A stretch of DNA of 64,000 bases. Origin: Pandoraea sp. PE-S2T-3. GTDB lineage: Bacteria; Pseudomonadota; Gammaproteobacteria; Burkholderiales; Burkholderiaceae. Position 1 is the stretch's first letter; the number at the start of each line of letters is the position of its first letter. Positions 50,260 through 58,389 of the stretch are shown piece by piece. Position numbers and translations under genes: made by a program. The stretch covers positions 372,001-436,000 of the forward strand of contig NZ_NGUQ01000007.1 of the NCBI RefSeq assembly GCF_002179965.1, given 5' to 3'. Below the pieces are notes generated by a model that made no database searches, was not told the DNA's origin, and worked only from the letters and a program-made list of their open reading frames with translations.

Positions 50260-51012
50260 ATGACGCTGAAGACGCTCGACAACGCGCTGACGCTTTTGCG
50301 CCACTTCACGGCCGAGAATCCGACGTGGGGCGTGCGTGAGTTGGCCAAGGAAACCGGCATCAACCACTCGGTCGTGCAGCGCATTCTCGCGACCTGTGCC
50401 CAGCACGGTTTCGTCACGCAGCGTGGCAAGTCGCGCAAGTACGCACTCGGCATGGCGTTTCTCGAATTCGCGCAGTCGTTGCGCGAAGGGTTGCATCTGT
50501 CGGACCTCATCCTGCCGATCATGCGTCGTCTGGCGGCTAACACCGGCGAGACCGCGTTTCTCGCGGTGCTCGATGGCAAAGAAGCGGTCTATCTCGAAAT
50601 CGCCGAGTCGGATCAGAACATCAAGTATTCCGTGGCCGCAGGCACGCGCTTCGCGCTGCACGCCGGCTCGTCGGGCAAGGTCATCGCCGCGTATCTGCCC
50701 GAGGCCCAACTCGACGCCATTCTCGAACACGGTCTGAAGCGCTACACGAGCAGCACCATCACCGAACCGGCAGCCCTGCGCGCCGATCTCGCGGCCATTC
50801 GCGAGCAAGGCTGGAGCTACTCGGCCAACGAATTTGCCGACGGCGTGTTCGGCCTCGCCCTGCCCGTATTCGACGAGACCGACGGCATCCTCGCCTCGTT
50901 CGGTGTCTCGGGCCCCGACTTCCGCATGACCGACGACAAGCGCCGCGAGATGCTCGCCGCCGTGCGTCAGGAACTCGCCGAAGTGCAGTCGCTCATGCGC
51001 CGTTTCTACTGA
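50260..51012 (+). CDS. IclR-family transcriptional regulator
   Basis: This 250-residue protein has an N-terminal winged HTH (LDNALTLLRHFTAENPTWGVRELAKETGINHSVVQRILATCAQHG, about residues 4-50) and a C-terminal GAF-like effector domain (HAGSSGKVIAAYLPEAQLDAI; GWSYSANEFADGVFGLALPVFD). I chose ATG 50260, after AGAGAGA. It heads a co-directional run with an OPT transporter, an aminotransferase, PepE and DUF1177, and probably controls that operon. The effector is unknown. Confidence 0.9.
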   Translation: MTLKTLDNALTLLRHFTAENPTWGVRELAKETGINHSVVQRILATCAQHGFVTQRGKSRKYALGMAFLEFAQSLREGLHLSDLILPIMRRLAANTGETAFLAVLDGKEAVYLEIAESDQNIKYSVAAGTRFALHAGSSGKVIAAYLPEAQLDAILEHGLKRYTSSTITEPAALRADLAAIREQGWSYSANEFADGVFGLALPVFDETDGILASFGVSGPDFRMTDDKRREMLAAVRQELAEVQSLMRRFY

Positions 51013-51056
51013 CCCGCCCCGATTTCGCCAGACAAGCCCCTTCGAGAATCAACCCG

Positions 51057-52697
51057 ATGAAATCCGCCCCGCCCTCTGCCGCCGCCAAGCCACCCGGCGC
51101 ACCTTATGCGCCGCTCGACGGCAAGCACCCGTCCGTTTTCGAGCCGACATCGTTACTGCTGATGGTGGCCGTGTCGGTCGCGGGCGCGATCATCGGCATG
51201 CAGTTGATCGTCACGCTCGGCATCTCGGCCAACACGTCGATCATCGGCGCACTGCTCGCCATGCTCGTGGCACGCCTGCCCATCGCGATGATGCGCAAGT
51301 TCCGCTCCGTGCATCGTCAGAATCTGGTGCAGACGGCAATCTCGTCGGCCACCTTCGGCGCGTCGAACAGCCTGATGATTCCGATCGGCATTCCGTTCGC
51401 GATGGGTCGCCCCGATCTGATCGTGCCGCTGCTCATCGGCGTGATGATCGCCATGTTCCTCGACGGCACGGTGCTCTATCGCGTGTTCGATTCGAAGGCA
51501 TTCCCCGCCACGGGCACCTGGCCCGCCGGTATCGCCACCGCCGAATCGATCATTGCCGGCGATCAGGGCGGCAAGAAGGCCCGCCTGCTCGTCTATGGCG
51601 TGGTGGGGGGCGTCGCCGGCTCGGTGCTGGGCATTCCGATGTCCGCCTTCGGTGTGGCCTTTATCGGCAACATCTGGGCGTTGGGCAGCTTCGGTACGGG
51701 TCTGCTGATCAAGGGCTATTCCCTGCCGCTGCTGCACGTCGATCTGAACAAGATCTATCTGCCGCACGGCTTCATGATCGGTGCCGGTGTGGTCGCGCTC
51801 ATTCAGGTGACGTTCCTCGTGCTGCGCGGCAACCGCAAGGGCGCGCAGGCCGAGACCGGCTACCAACCCACCGTGTCGGATCGCAAGCTCGCCGGCTTCC
51901 TCGGCGTGAGTTTTCTCGCTTATGTCGGCATCGCGTTGCTGATTGCACTGTGCGCCGGCCTCGCCACGCACATGTCGCCGGGCATGCTGATCGGCTTCCT
52001 GTTGTTTGCCGCGTTCGCAGCCTTCGCGCATGAACTGATCGTCGGTATCGCCGCGATGTACTCGGGCTGGTTCCCGGCGTTCGCCGTCGCGCTCATCACG
52101 CTGGTAATCGGCATGCTGTGCGGCTTTCCGCCGACGGCCCTCGGTCTGCTGGTCGGTCTGTCGTCAGCCACTGGCCCCGCCTTCGCCGATATGGGCTACG
52201 ACCTGAAGACCGGCTTCATCCTGCGCGGCAACGGTGCCGACCCGGCGCTGGAGCGCGCCGGCCGCAAGCAGCAGTACTACGCCGGCATGCTGGGTTTCTG
52301 TGTGGCAGGCGTGGCCGTCGTGCTGGCCTACCCGCACTTCTTCGCCAACAACATGTTCCCGCCGGTCGACAAGGTCTACGCCGCCACGATTGAAGCCGGT
52401 GTGTCGAACGACATCGGTCATCAACTGATGATCTGGGCCATCCCCGGTGCGCTGCTGCAACTGATCGGCGGGCCGAAGCGCCAGCTTGGCGTGCTGATGG
52501 CGACGGGCCTCTTGCTGATGAGCCCGGCCGCTGGCTGGGCCGTCGCAGCGGGTCTCGTGTTGCGCGTGCTGATCGTGCGCCGCTGGGGCGCAGCAGGCGA
52601 GTCGGCCTGCGGCACGCTGGCTGCCGGTTTCATTGCAGGCGATGCGCTGTACAGCTTCTTCAAGCCGCTGTTGTTCGGCAAGTTGCTGGCCAAGTAA
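51057..52697 (+). CDS. OPT family oligopeptide transporter
   Basis: This 546-residue polytopic membrane protein of the OPT superfamily has about 14-16 predicted helices. Characteristic stretches are FEPTSLLLMVAVSVAGAIIGMQL, LVQTAISSATFGASNSLMIP, GTWPAGIATAESIIAGDQGGKKA and a NNMFPPVDKVYA loop. OPT proteins import peptides or peptide-like and metal-chelate compounds with protons. The downstream dipeptidase makes peptides likely cargo here. It lies 44 bp after the IclR gene. Confidence 0.88.
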   Translation: MKSAPPSAAAKPPGAPYAPLDGKHPSVFEPTSLLLMVAVSVAGAIIGMQLIVTLGISANTSIIGALLAMLVARLPIAMMRKFRSVHRQNLVQTAISSATFGASNSLMIPIGIPFAMGRPDLIVPLLIGVMIAMFLDGTVLYRVFDSKAFPATGTWPAGIATAESIIAGDQGGKKARLLVYGVVGGVAGSVLGIPMSAFGVAFIGNIWALGSFGTGLLIKGYSLPLLHVDLNKIYLPHGFMIGAGVVALIQVTFLVLRGNRKGAQAETGYQPTVSDRKLAGFLGVSFLAYVGIALLIALCAGLATHMSPGMLIGFLLFAAFAAFAHELIVGIAAMYSGWFPAFAVALITLVIGMLCGFPPTALGLLVGLSSATGPAFADMGYDLKTGFILRGNGADPALERAGRKQQYYAGMLGFCVAGVAVVLAYPHFFANNMFPPVDKVYAATIEAGVSNDIGHQLMIWAIPGALLQLIGGPKRQLGVLMATGLLLMSPAAGWAVAAGLVLRVLIVRRWGAAGESACGTLAAGFIAGDALYSFFKPLLFGKLLAK

Positions 52698-52761
52698 TTT
52701 CGAGTGGCGCGCGCCACTCGCGCGCGCCCGTTGTTTTGTCTCACCCCCGTAGGACAGTTCG

Positions 52762-53952
52762 ATGGATCTGAATCGCATCACCGCCGACAGCGCGCTCGCG
52801 CCCGGCCTCGTCTACTTCGATCACGCCGCCGCCTCGGTGCCGCCGCGCTGTGTCGTCGACACCATGACCGCGTATCTCGCCGAGACCGCACGCACCGGCC
52901 CGTACCTGCCCGCCTTCCGTCGCGAGACGTATGCACGTGTCGAGCAAGTGCGCGCTGCCACGGCAGCCTTCGTCGGTGCCAACGCGTCTGAAATTGCCTT
53001 CACCAAGAACGGCAGCGAAGCCATCAGCCTCGTGGCCGCCGGCATCGACTGGCAAGACGGCGACGAAGTCGTGCTCTCCGACTTCGAAATGATTTCGAAT
53101 CAGGCGCCGTGGCTGCAATTGCAGGCGCAGGGCCGCGTGAAAGTCGTGGTCGTGCCGGCGAACGCCGATGGTGTGATGGAAGTCGACACGCTCGCGCAAT
53201 ACCTCACGTCGCGCACGCGTCTGATCTCGATGGCGCATCTGCCGAACGTGACGGGCGCCTTGCAGCCGATCGATGCGATCTGTGCACTGGCCCGTGAGCG
53301 CAACGTCTGGACGCTGATCAACGCGACGCAGACCGTCGGCATGGTGCCGATCGACGTGCGCACGCTCGGTTGCGACTTTCTCGCCACGTGTGGCCGCAAG
53401 GCCCTGCGCGGCCCGGAAGGCAGCGGCTTCCTCTACGTGCGCGAAGCGCTCATCACGCAACTGCGTCCGGCGTTGATCGGCTGGTGGAATGCGTCTGTCG
53501 ACGCCAGCGGCGCGCTGTCGCTGCCGGCAACGGCCAAGCGCTTCGAAGCCGGTTGCCCGATCGTGCCGTCGATTCTCGGCATGGGCGAAGCCATCGCCTA
53601 CGCGCAGTCGCTCGGTATGGCCGATGTCTTTTCACGTGTGCAGCAACTCACGCGCTACGCCGTCGAGCAATTGCAGACGCTGCCGGGCGCCGAGATTTAC
53701 GGGCCGTCGAAAGTCGAGCAGCGTCTGAGCCTCGTGCCCTTCAACGTCAAGGGTCTCGAAACGGATGCCATCGTCGCGCATCTCGAAGCCGCCGGTGTCA
53801 TCATTGAAGCCGGTCACTTCATGGCGACGCCGATTCTCAAGCGTTTCAACATTGAACGCATGGCGCGTCTGGCAGTGCATTATTTCAATACCGAGCAGGA
53901 AATCGACCGGGCTGTCGGCCTGATTCGTGAATTGCTCGACAAGCGTTCGTGA
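52762..53952 (+). CDS. Class V PLP-dependent aminotransferase (cysteine desulfurase-like fold)
   Basis: This 396-residue class V enzyme has YFDHAAASVPPRCVVDTMTAYL at the start, AFTKNGSEAISLVAAGIDW, the STNATQT-like LINATQTVGMVPIDV and the PLP lysine K213 in TCGRKALRGPEGSGF. It resembles isopenicillin-epimerase and desulfurase relatives; the actual reaction (transamination, racemisation or beta-elimination) cannot be read from sequence. AGGA precedes ATG 52762, 64 bp after the OPT gene. It lies between transporter and dipeptidase, so it may act on an amino acid released from the peptide. Confidence 0.85.
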   Translation: MDLNRITADSALAPGLVYFDHAAASVPPRCVVDTMTAYLAETARTGPYLPAFRRETYARVEQVRAATAAFVGANASEIAFTKNGSEAISLVAAGIDWQDGDEVVLSDFEMISNQAPWLQLQAQGRVKVVVVPANADGVMEVDTLAQYLTSRTRLISMAHLPNVTGALQPIDAICALARERNVWTLINATQTVGMVPIDVRTLGCDFLATCGRKALRGPEGSGFLYVREALITQLRPALIGWWNASVDASGALSLPATAKRFEAGCPIVPSILGMGEAIAYAQSLGMADVFSRVQQLTRYAVEQLQTLPGAEIYGPSKVEQRLSLVPFNVKGLETDAIVAHLEAAGVIIEAGHFMATPILKRFNIERMARLAVHYFNTEQEIDRAVGLIRELLDKRS

Positions 53953-54008
53953 CCCGTAATCCAGTCGTCTTTGAACCGTCACTCCCTTCCCCCGACGAGG
54001 CATAAGCC

Positions 54009-54722
54009 ATGAAACAAATTCTGATGATGAGCAGCTCCCGCAAGGGCAATCTGGGCTATCTGGAGCATGCGGACGACCAACTGCACGCGTTGCTCAAGGG
54101 GCGCACCAAGCGCGTGCTGTTCGTGCCCTACGCGGGCGGCATCACGTTCAGCTACGACGAGTACGAATCGCGTGTGAAGCCGGTGTTCGAGCGCCTCGGC
54201 TACGAACTCGAATCGATTCATCACCACAAGGACCCGCGCGCAGCGGTGGAACAGGCGGAAGCCGTGGCTGTCGGCGGCGGCAACACGTTTGCCCTGCTCG
54301 ATCGCATGTACAACGCGGGCATCGTCGGTCTGATTCGCGAGCGCGTGAATGCGGGCATGCCGTATGTGGGCTGGAGCGCCGGTTCGAACGTCGTGTGCCC
54401 GACCATCCGCACCACCAACGACATGCCGATCGTCGAGCCGCCCACGCTCAAGGCACTGAACCTGATTCCGTTCCAAGTGAACCCGCACTTCATCAGCGGC
54501 AAGCCGGCCGGTCATAACGGCGAGTCGCGCGAAGAGCGTCTGGCCGAGTACCTCGGCATCAATCCGGACGAGCGCGTTGTCGGCATTCCGGAAGGCACCG
54601 CGCTGCACGTGCAGGGCGAGAACGCCACTGTGCTCGGCGAATTCGACGCGCTGTATTTCAAGCAGGGCGGCGCCATCGACAAGATCGCCACGGGCAGCAC
54701 GTTCTCGCTCGCATCGATCTGA
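54009..54722 (+). CDS. pepE: Dipeptidase E (alpha-aspartyl dipeptidase)
   Basis: This 237-residue peptidase S51 protein has the nucleophile Ser123 in VGWSAGSNVV (Ser120 in the enterobacterial enzyme), the oxyanion glycines in AVGGGNTFALL, and a later VNPHFISG with the catalytic His. PepE cleaves dipeptides with N-terminal aspartate. GAGG precedes ATG 54009; it lies 56 bp after the aminotransferase gene and 50 bp before DUF1177. The operon context fits use of imported aspartyl dipeptides. Confidence 0.92.
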   Translation: MKQILMMSSSRKGNLGYLEHADDQLHALLKGRTKRVLFVPYAGGITFSYDEYESRVKPVFERLGYELESIHHHKDPRAAVEQAEAVAVGGGNTFALLDRMYNAGIVGLIRERVNAGMPYVGWSAGSNVVCPTIRTTNDMPIVEPPTLKALNLIPFQVNPHFISGKPAGHNGESREERLAEYLGINPDERVVGIPEGTALHVQGENATVLGEFDALYFKQGGAIDKIATGSTFSLASI

Positions 54723-54772
54723 GGTCGCTACGGCGTCTCTGGTAACAAAGCAGATTCAAGAGGTTTAGAAAC

Positions 54773-55714
54773 ATGGCATTGCAGCAAACCCTGGCGGTGT
54801 ATGAACTCATCGACCTGCCGAGCGTGAACGGCGACGACATCGTCGCCTTGTTCGCGCCTTACACCGACGCCGGCGTAACGGTCACGGTGGAGCGTGTGAC
54901 CGAAGGCCGCGTGGCCGACTTCATCAAGATTGTGGTGCCGGGTGCGGCAGGCAAGACGGCCGGCGGCACGGCCCCGACGCTGGGCCTGATCGGCCGTAAC
55001 GGCGCGATCGGTGCACGTCCCGACCGTATCGCGCAGGTGTCGGATGCCGACGGCGCGACGGCGGTGATCGCCGCGGGCCTGAAGCTCGCGCAACTGCGGG
55101 CACGTGGCGACACGTTGCAGGGCGACGTCATCGTCACCACGCACCTGTGCACCGATGCGCCGATCACGCCGCGCCAGCCGGTCGACTTCATGGGCATGCC
55201 GTGCAGCTCGACGACGATGAACCAGTTCGAAGTCGACGCCGCCATGGATGCGATTCTGTCGGTCGATACGAGCAAGGGCAACCGCGTGTTCAACGAGCGC
55301 GGTTTCGCGATCACGCCGACATCCAAGCAAGGGTATTTGCTGCGCGTGTCGGACAGTCTGTTGAACATCATGCAGCAGACGACCGGCCATCTGCCGCGTG
55401 TGATGCCGCTGACGACGCAGGACATCACCGACTACGACAACGGCCTGTACCACATCAACAGCATCATGCAGCCGACGGTGGCCACCGAAGCACCGGTGGT
55501 CGGCGTGCCGATCACGGCGCAAGCGGCCGTGGCGGGCAGCGGCGGCAGCGCGAGCCATGAAGTGGATATCGCGGAAGCCGTGCGCTTCTGTGTGGAAGTG
55601 GCGATTCAGTACACCGACCGCCAGCGCTATCAGTGCGACTTCTACAGCGAGACGGAGTATGCGCGTCTGCTGGAGTTGTACGGCCCGATGACGGTGCTGC
55701 AAAAGGCCGCGTAA
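54773..55714 (+). CDS. DUF1177 family protein
   Basis: This 313-residue protein matches DUF1177. Signs are LAVYELIDLPSVNGDDIVALFAPY, VTTHLCTDAPITPRQPVDFMGMPCSS, LSVDTSKGNRVFNERGFAITPTSKQGYLLRVSD and a C-terminal VAIQYTDRQRYQCDFYS. There is no signal peptide. The family has no established function, and its chemistry cannot be inferred safely; the conserved His, Asp and Cys in HLCTDAP and PCSS could bind a metal or ligand. It is the last gene of the IclR/OPT/aminotransferase/PepE run. Confidence 0.85.
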   Translation: MALQQTLAVYELIDLPSVNGDDIVALFAPYTDAGVTVTVERVTEGRVADFIKIVVPGAAGKTAGGTAPTLGLIGRNGAIGARPDRIAQVSDADGATAVIAAGLKLAQLRARGDTLQGDVIVTTHLCTDAPITPRQPVDFMGMPCSSTTMNQFEVDAAMDAILSVDTSKGNRVFNERGFAITPTSKQGYLLRVSDSLLNIMQQTTGHLPRVMPLTTQDITDYDNGLYHINSIMQPTVATEAPVVGVPITAQAAVAGSGGSASHEVDIAEAVRFCVEVAIQYTDRQRYQCDFYSETEYARLLELYGPMTVLQKAA

Positions 55715-56043
55715 CACGAAAGGTGGTTGATGGACCCGGGCGATTCGATGTGAGTCGAGTCGCCCGACTTTTCCCCAAGGCGACAGGCTGAACCGCGACA
55801 CGCCCGTGCTGGGTCACAAACCCGCGCGACGTGCCTGGCTGCCGCCAACGCCCTGACACAACCGGTTCGCCGGCGACTGCGCCGGACCTGTGTCGAGTGG
55901 CTCCTCTGCGACGACATGACGTCGTTCCCTTGTCTTGAAGACGGGAGCGCGGGGGCGTTTTTGCGTCAATTTTTTGAATCGAGGGCCGGCAACCTGCCAT
56001 GGCTCCGTCTATTTCTCGTGCTTCAAGACCGATCGGAACTCTC
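55715..56043. other. 329-bp intergenic region
   Basis: It holds a terminator (55737-55772) on the left and a T-rich stretch near 55960-55980 on the right. No gene is evident; the porin promoter should lie in the right part. Confidence 0.6.
55737..55772 (+). terminator. Terminator after the DUF1177 operon
   Basis: CGGGCGATTCGA / TCGAGTCGCCCG arms (one mismatch) with a 6-nt loop are followed by ACTTTTCC, 23 bp after the stop. Confidence 0.8.
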
Positions 56044-57207
56044 ATGAAATATCCGCTTCCTTCCCTGATCGCCGCCGCTGCCGGCGTGTGTTTTGCCAGC
56101 GTCGCCCCGAGCGCGTTTGCGCAATCGAACGTCACGCTGTACGGCGTGCTTGATGCGGCGGTGGTGATGCAGACCAACACCAGCCCGCAGGGTGGCAAGA
56201 CCTTCAGCGTGCAGCAGGGCGGCGAGGGCTTTCTGTCGGGCAGCCGGTTCGGCCTGACCGGTAGTGAAGACTTGGGCGGCGGCATGAAGGCGCGCTTCGT
56301 GCTGGAAAACGGCCTCACGGTCAACAACGGCGGTTTCGATCAGCAGGGTCAGTTGTTCGGCCGTCAGGCGTTCGTGGGGTTGTCGGGCGCGTTCGGTGAA
56401 GTGGATATTGGCCGTCAGTACACGGGCGCCTTGCTCGCGGTATCGGCGGTCGATCCGTTGTCGGTCGGTGCGCCGGCGACGAACTCATGGCAGGTGTATC
56501 TCACTGGTCAGCGTTTTAACAATGCGTTGACGTACACCAAGTCGTTCGGCGCGATTGGGGTGAACTTGCAGTACGCGTTGGGCGGTATCGCGGGTCAGGG
56601 TTCGGCACGCTCGTCGCTCTCGGGTGGTTTGTCGTATGAAGGCAGCGGTCTGAAGATGACGGGGCAGTTGCAGCAAACGCGCGATACGCAAAGCCGCACG
56701 GCCAAGCTGTGGGTGTTGGGTGCCAAGTACGCGTTTGGTCCGGCCACGTTCTACGCCGACTACCTGCAAAGCCAGCGTGATGCAGGCTTCGACGTGACGA
56801 ACGGTGGTGTCGATTTCGCGTCGATCACGAACATGAGCACCCCGGCGACGGCCAGCTCGACGGCGTCGATCGGCTCGGTGTTCAGCGCCGCACGCCGCGA
56901 TCAGTTCCTGACGCTCGGCGCGACGTACAACTTCAACCCGGTGCTTTCGTTCACGGGTGCGTGGATGTACAACAACACGTCGGCGAGCAACTTCGGCGGC
57001 ACACGTCAAACGGCTTACGCGATCCTCGACTATCGCCTATCGAAGCGCACCGACGTTTATGTGGCCGGTGCCTACGATCACGTGAACGGCGACTGGTCCG
57101 GCCTGTTCGGTACGTCGACCACGTCATGGACCGGCGGCTCCGGCGTGCGCCTGAACGGGCACGACAATCAGGTGACTTACTACGCCGGGCTGCGTCATAA
57201 GTTCTGA
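56044..57207 (+). CDS. General porin (OmpC-like trimeric type)
   Basis: This 387-residue outer-membrane protein has a signal peptide (MKYPLPSLIAAAAGVCFASVAPSAFA), the first strand QSNVTLYGVLDAAVVMQTN, SRFGLTGSEDLGGGMKARFVLENG, FGRQAFVGLSG, and a C-terminal Phe (YYAGLRHKF). I chose ATG 56044, which opens on the signal peptide; the upstream ATG at 55999 is unlikely. It lies downstream of the peptide operon but behind a terminator, so co-expression is not implied. It shares the family with the porin at 41602. Confidence 0.92.
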   Translation: MKYPLPSLIAAAAGVCFASVAPSAFAQSNVTLYGVLDAAVVMQTNTSPQGGKTFSVQQGGEGFLSGSRFGLTGSEDLGGGMKARFVLENGLTVNNGGFDQQGQLFGRQAFVGLSGAFGEVDIGRQYTGALLAVSAVDPLSVGAPATNSWQVYLTGQRFNNALTYTKSFGAIGVNLQYALGGIAGQGSARSSLSGGLSYEGSGLKMTGQLQQTRDTQSRTAKLWVLGAKYAFGPATFYADYLQSQRDAGFDVTNGGVDFASITNMSTPATASSTASIGSVFSAARRDQFLTLGATYNFNPVLSFTGAWMYNNTSASNFGGTRQTAYAILDYRLSKRTDVYVAGAYDHVNGDWSGLFGTSTTSWTGGSGVRLNGHDNQVTYYAGLRHKF

Positions 57208-57313
57208 TGCGTCTGTCGCGGCAACTGAAGTAGTGATGCGGTAGCTGTCGGCATGCGATGACTCGGGTAATTCGGGTCATCGGCAAATTCTGAAAAGCCT
57301 CGCGACGCCGTGC

Positions 57314-57366
57314 AACGACCTCCATGCTTCAGCGCAAGCTGACAGAATGCGAGGTCGTTTCTTTTT
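57314..57366 (+). terminator. Terminator after the porin gene
   Basis: AACGACCTC / GAGGTCGTT arms enclose 28 nt with a weak inner stem, followed by TCTTTTT. It ends just before the start of the EamA gene at 57380. Confidence 0.6.
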
Positions 57367-57379
57367 ACGAGCCCCGACC

Positions 57380-58285
57380 ATGTTCATCCGATTTGCGCGG
57401 GGTCCCGAAGTCTACGCACTCATTGCCGCCGCATTGAATGGCACGATCGGTCCGCTCACTCGTGTCGGACTCGGCTACGGTTTGACGCCGACGAACATCG
57501 CGTTCTGGAAATGTTTTGGCGCCTTTGTAGTGATCGCAAGTTACTGCTGTGCACGACGGACGTTGCGCGATCAAACGGTGCGACTGGCGAGCCGCTGGCC
57601 CGTTTTTGCACTGCTCGCGTTGCTGGGCATCTTCTGCCTCTACGCTTTCGAAACCTGGGCGTTCGCTGAGGCATCGATTCCGCTGGTCTCTTTTCTGACC
57701 TACGCCGCGGGGGGTGTCACGATTGTGCTTTCGACGCTGGTTTTAAAGGAGCAGATCGCACGGCGAAAGGTCGCTGCGTTCGGTTCCATCGTCACCGGCG
57801 TTGCACTGATCTGCCTGTTCGAAGGCGGTGTGACGGGAAGTTATCTGGGTGTTGCGCTCGCCTTATGCGGTGGCCTCGGTTACGCGTTGTTCATCTTTCT
57901 GTCGAAGTTATGGGACGTGGGGAGTGGCCTCCCGCAGCTCACTTGGCTGTTTGGATTCGGCAGTCTCTACTTGCTGCTGCTCTCGTTGCATCAGGGGTTT
58001 GCCGTACCGGTCGGGTGGGCTTGGGTCATCTTGTCAGCATTGATTCTGCTGCCTACGATTGGCGGCTTCTATTTCACAACACTGGCGATTTCGCACGGCG
58101 AGGCAAGCAAGGTACAGATCATCGAGACCAGTGACCCGTTGTTCGCCACACTGTTCGCCTTCGCATGTTTCGGAGACATGCTCGGTGGCTTCGGTGCGTT
58201 GGGTGCCGTCTGCATCGTCGCCGGGCTTTTGATGACGATTGTGCCGCGTCGTATCGGTGACCTCGTGACGAGCGATCAAGGGTGA
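57380..58285 (+). CDS. EamA-family (DMT) transporter
   Basis: This 301-residue inner-membrane protein has two EamA repeats of five helices each: PEVYALIAAALNGTIGPLTRVGLG through VLSTLVLKEQIARRKVAAFGSIV, and GSYLGVALALCGGLGYALFIFLSKL through GGFGALGAVCIVAGLLM. The conserved late-helix motifs (LKEQ...; ETSDPLFATLFAF) are present. Members export amino acids or other small metabolites; the substrate is unknown. I chose ATG 57380. Confidence 0.85.
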   Translation: MFIRFARGPEVYALIAAALNGTIGPLTRVGLGYGLTPTNIAFWKCFGAFVVIASYCCARRTLRDQTVRLASRWPVFALLALLGIFCLYAFETWAFAEASIPLVSFLTYAAGGVTIVLSTLVLKEQIARRKVAAFGSIVTGVALICLFEGGVTGSYLGVALALCGGLGYALFIFLSKLWDVGSGLPQLTWLFGFGSLYLLLLSLHQGFAVPVGWAWVILSALILLPTIGGFYFTTLAISHGEASKVQIIETSDPLFATLFAFACFGDMLGGFGALGAVCIVAGLLMTIVPRRIGDLVTSDQG

Positions 58286-58334
58286 CGCGGTATGTCTGAT
58301 GCAGTGCGTTTGATGACGTGAGCGCTTTAGAAAG

Positions 58335-58366
58335 CAAACGGGACGCCGAAGCGTCCCGTTTGTCTT
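58335..58366. terminator. Bidirectional terminator between EamA gene and uvrA
   Basis: Perfect 12-bp arms (CAAACGGGACGC / GCGTCCCGTTTG) around CGAA are followed by TCTTTC on the plus strand and CTTTC on the minus strand. It serves both convergent genes. Confidence 0.85.
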
Positions 58367-58389
58367 TCTGCTCAGCGGAAGTCCTGCGG

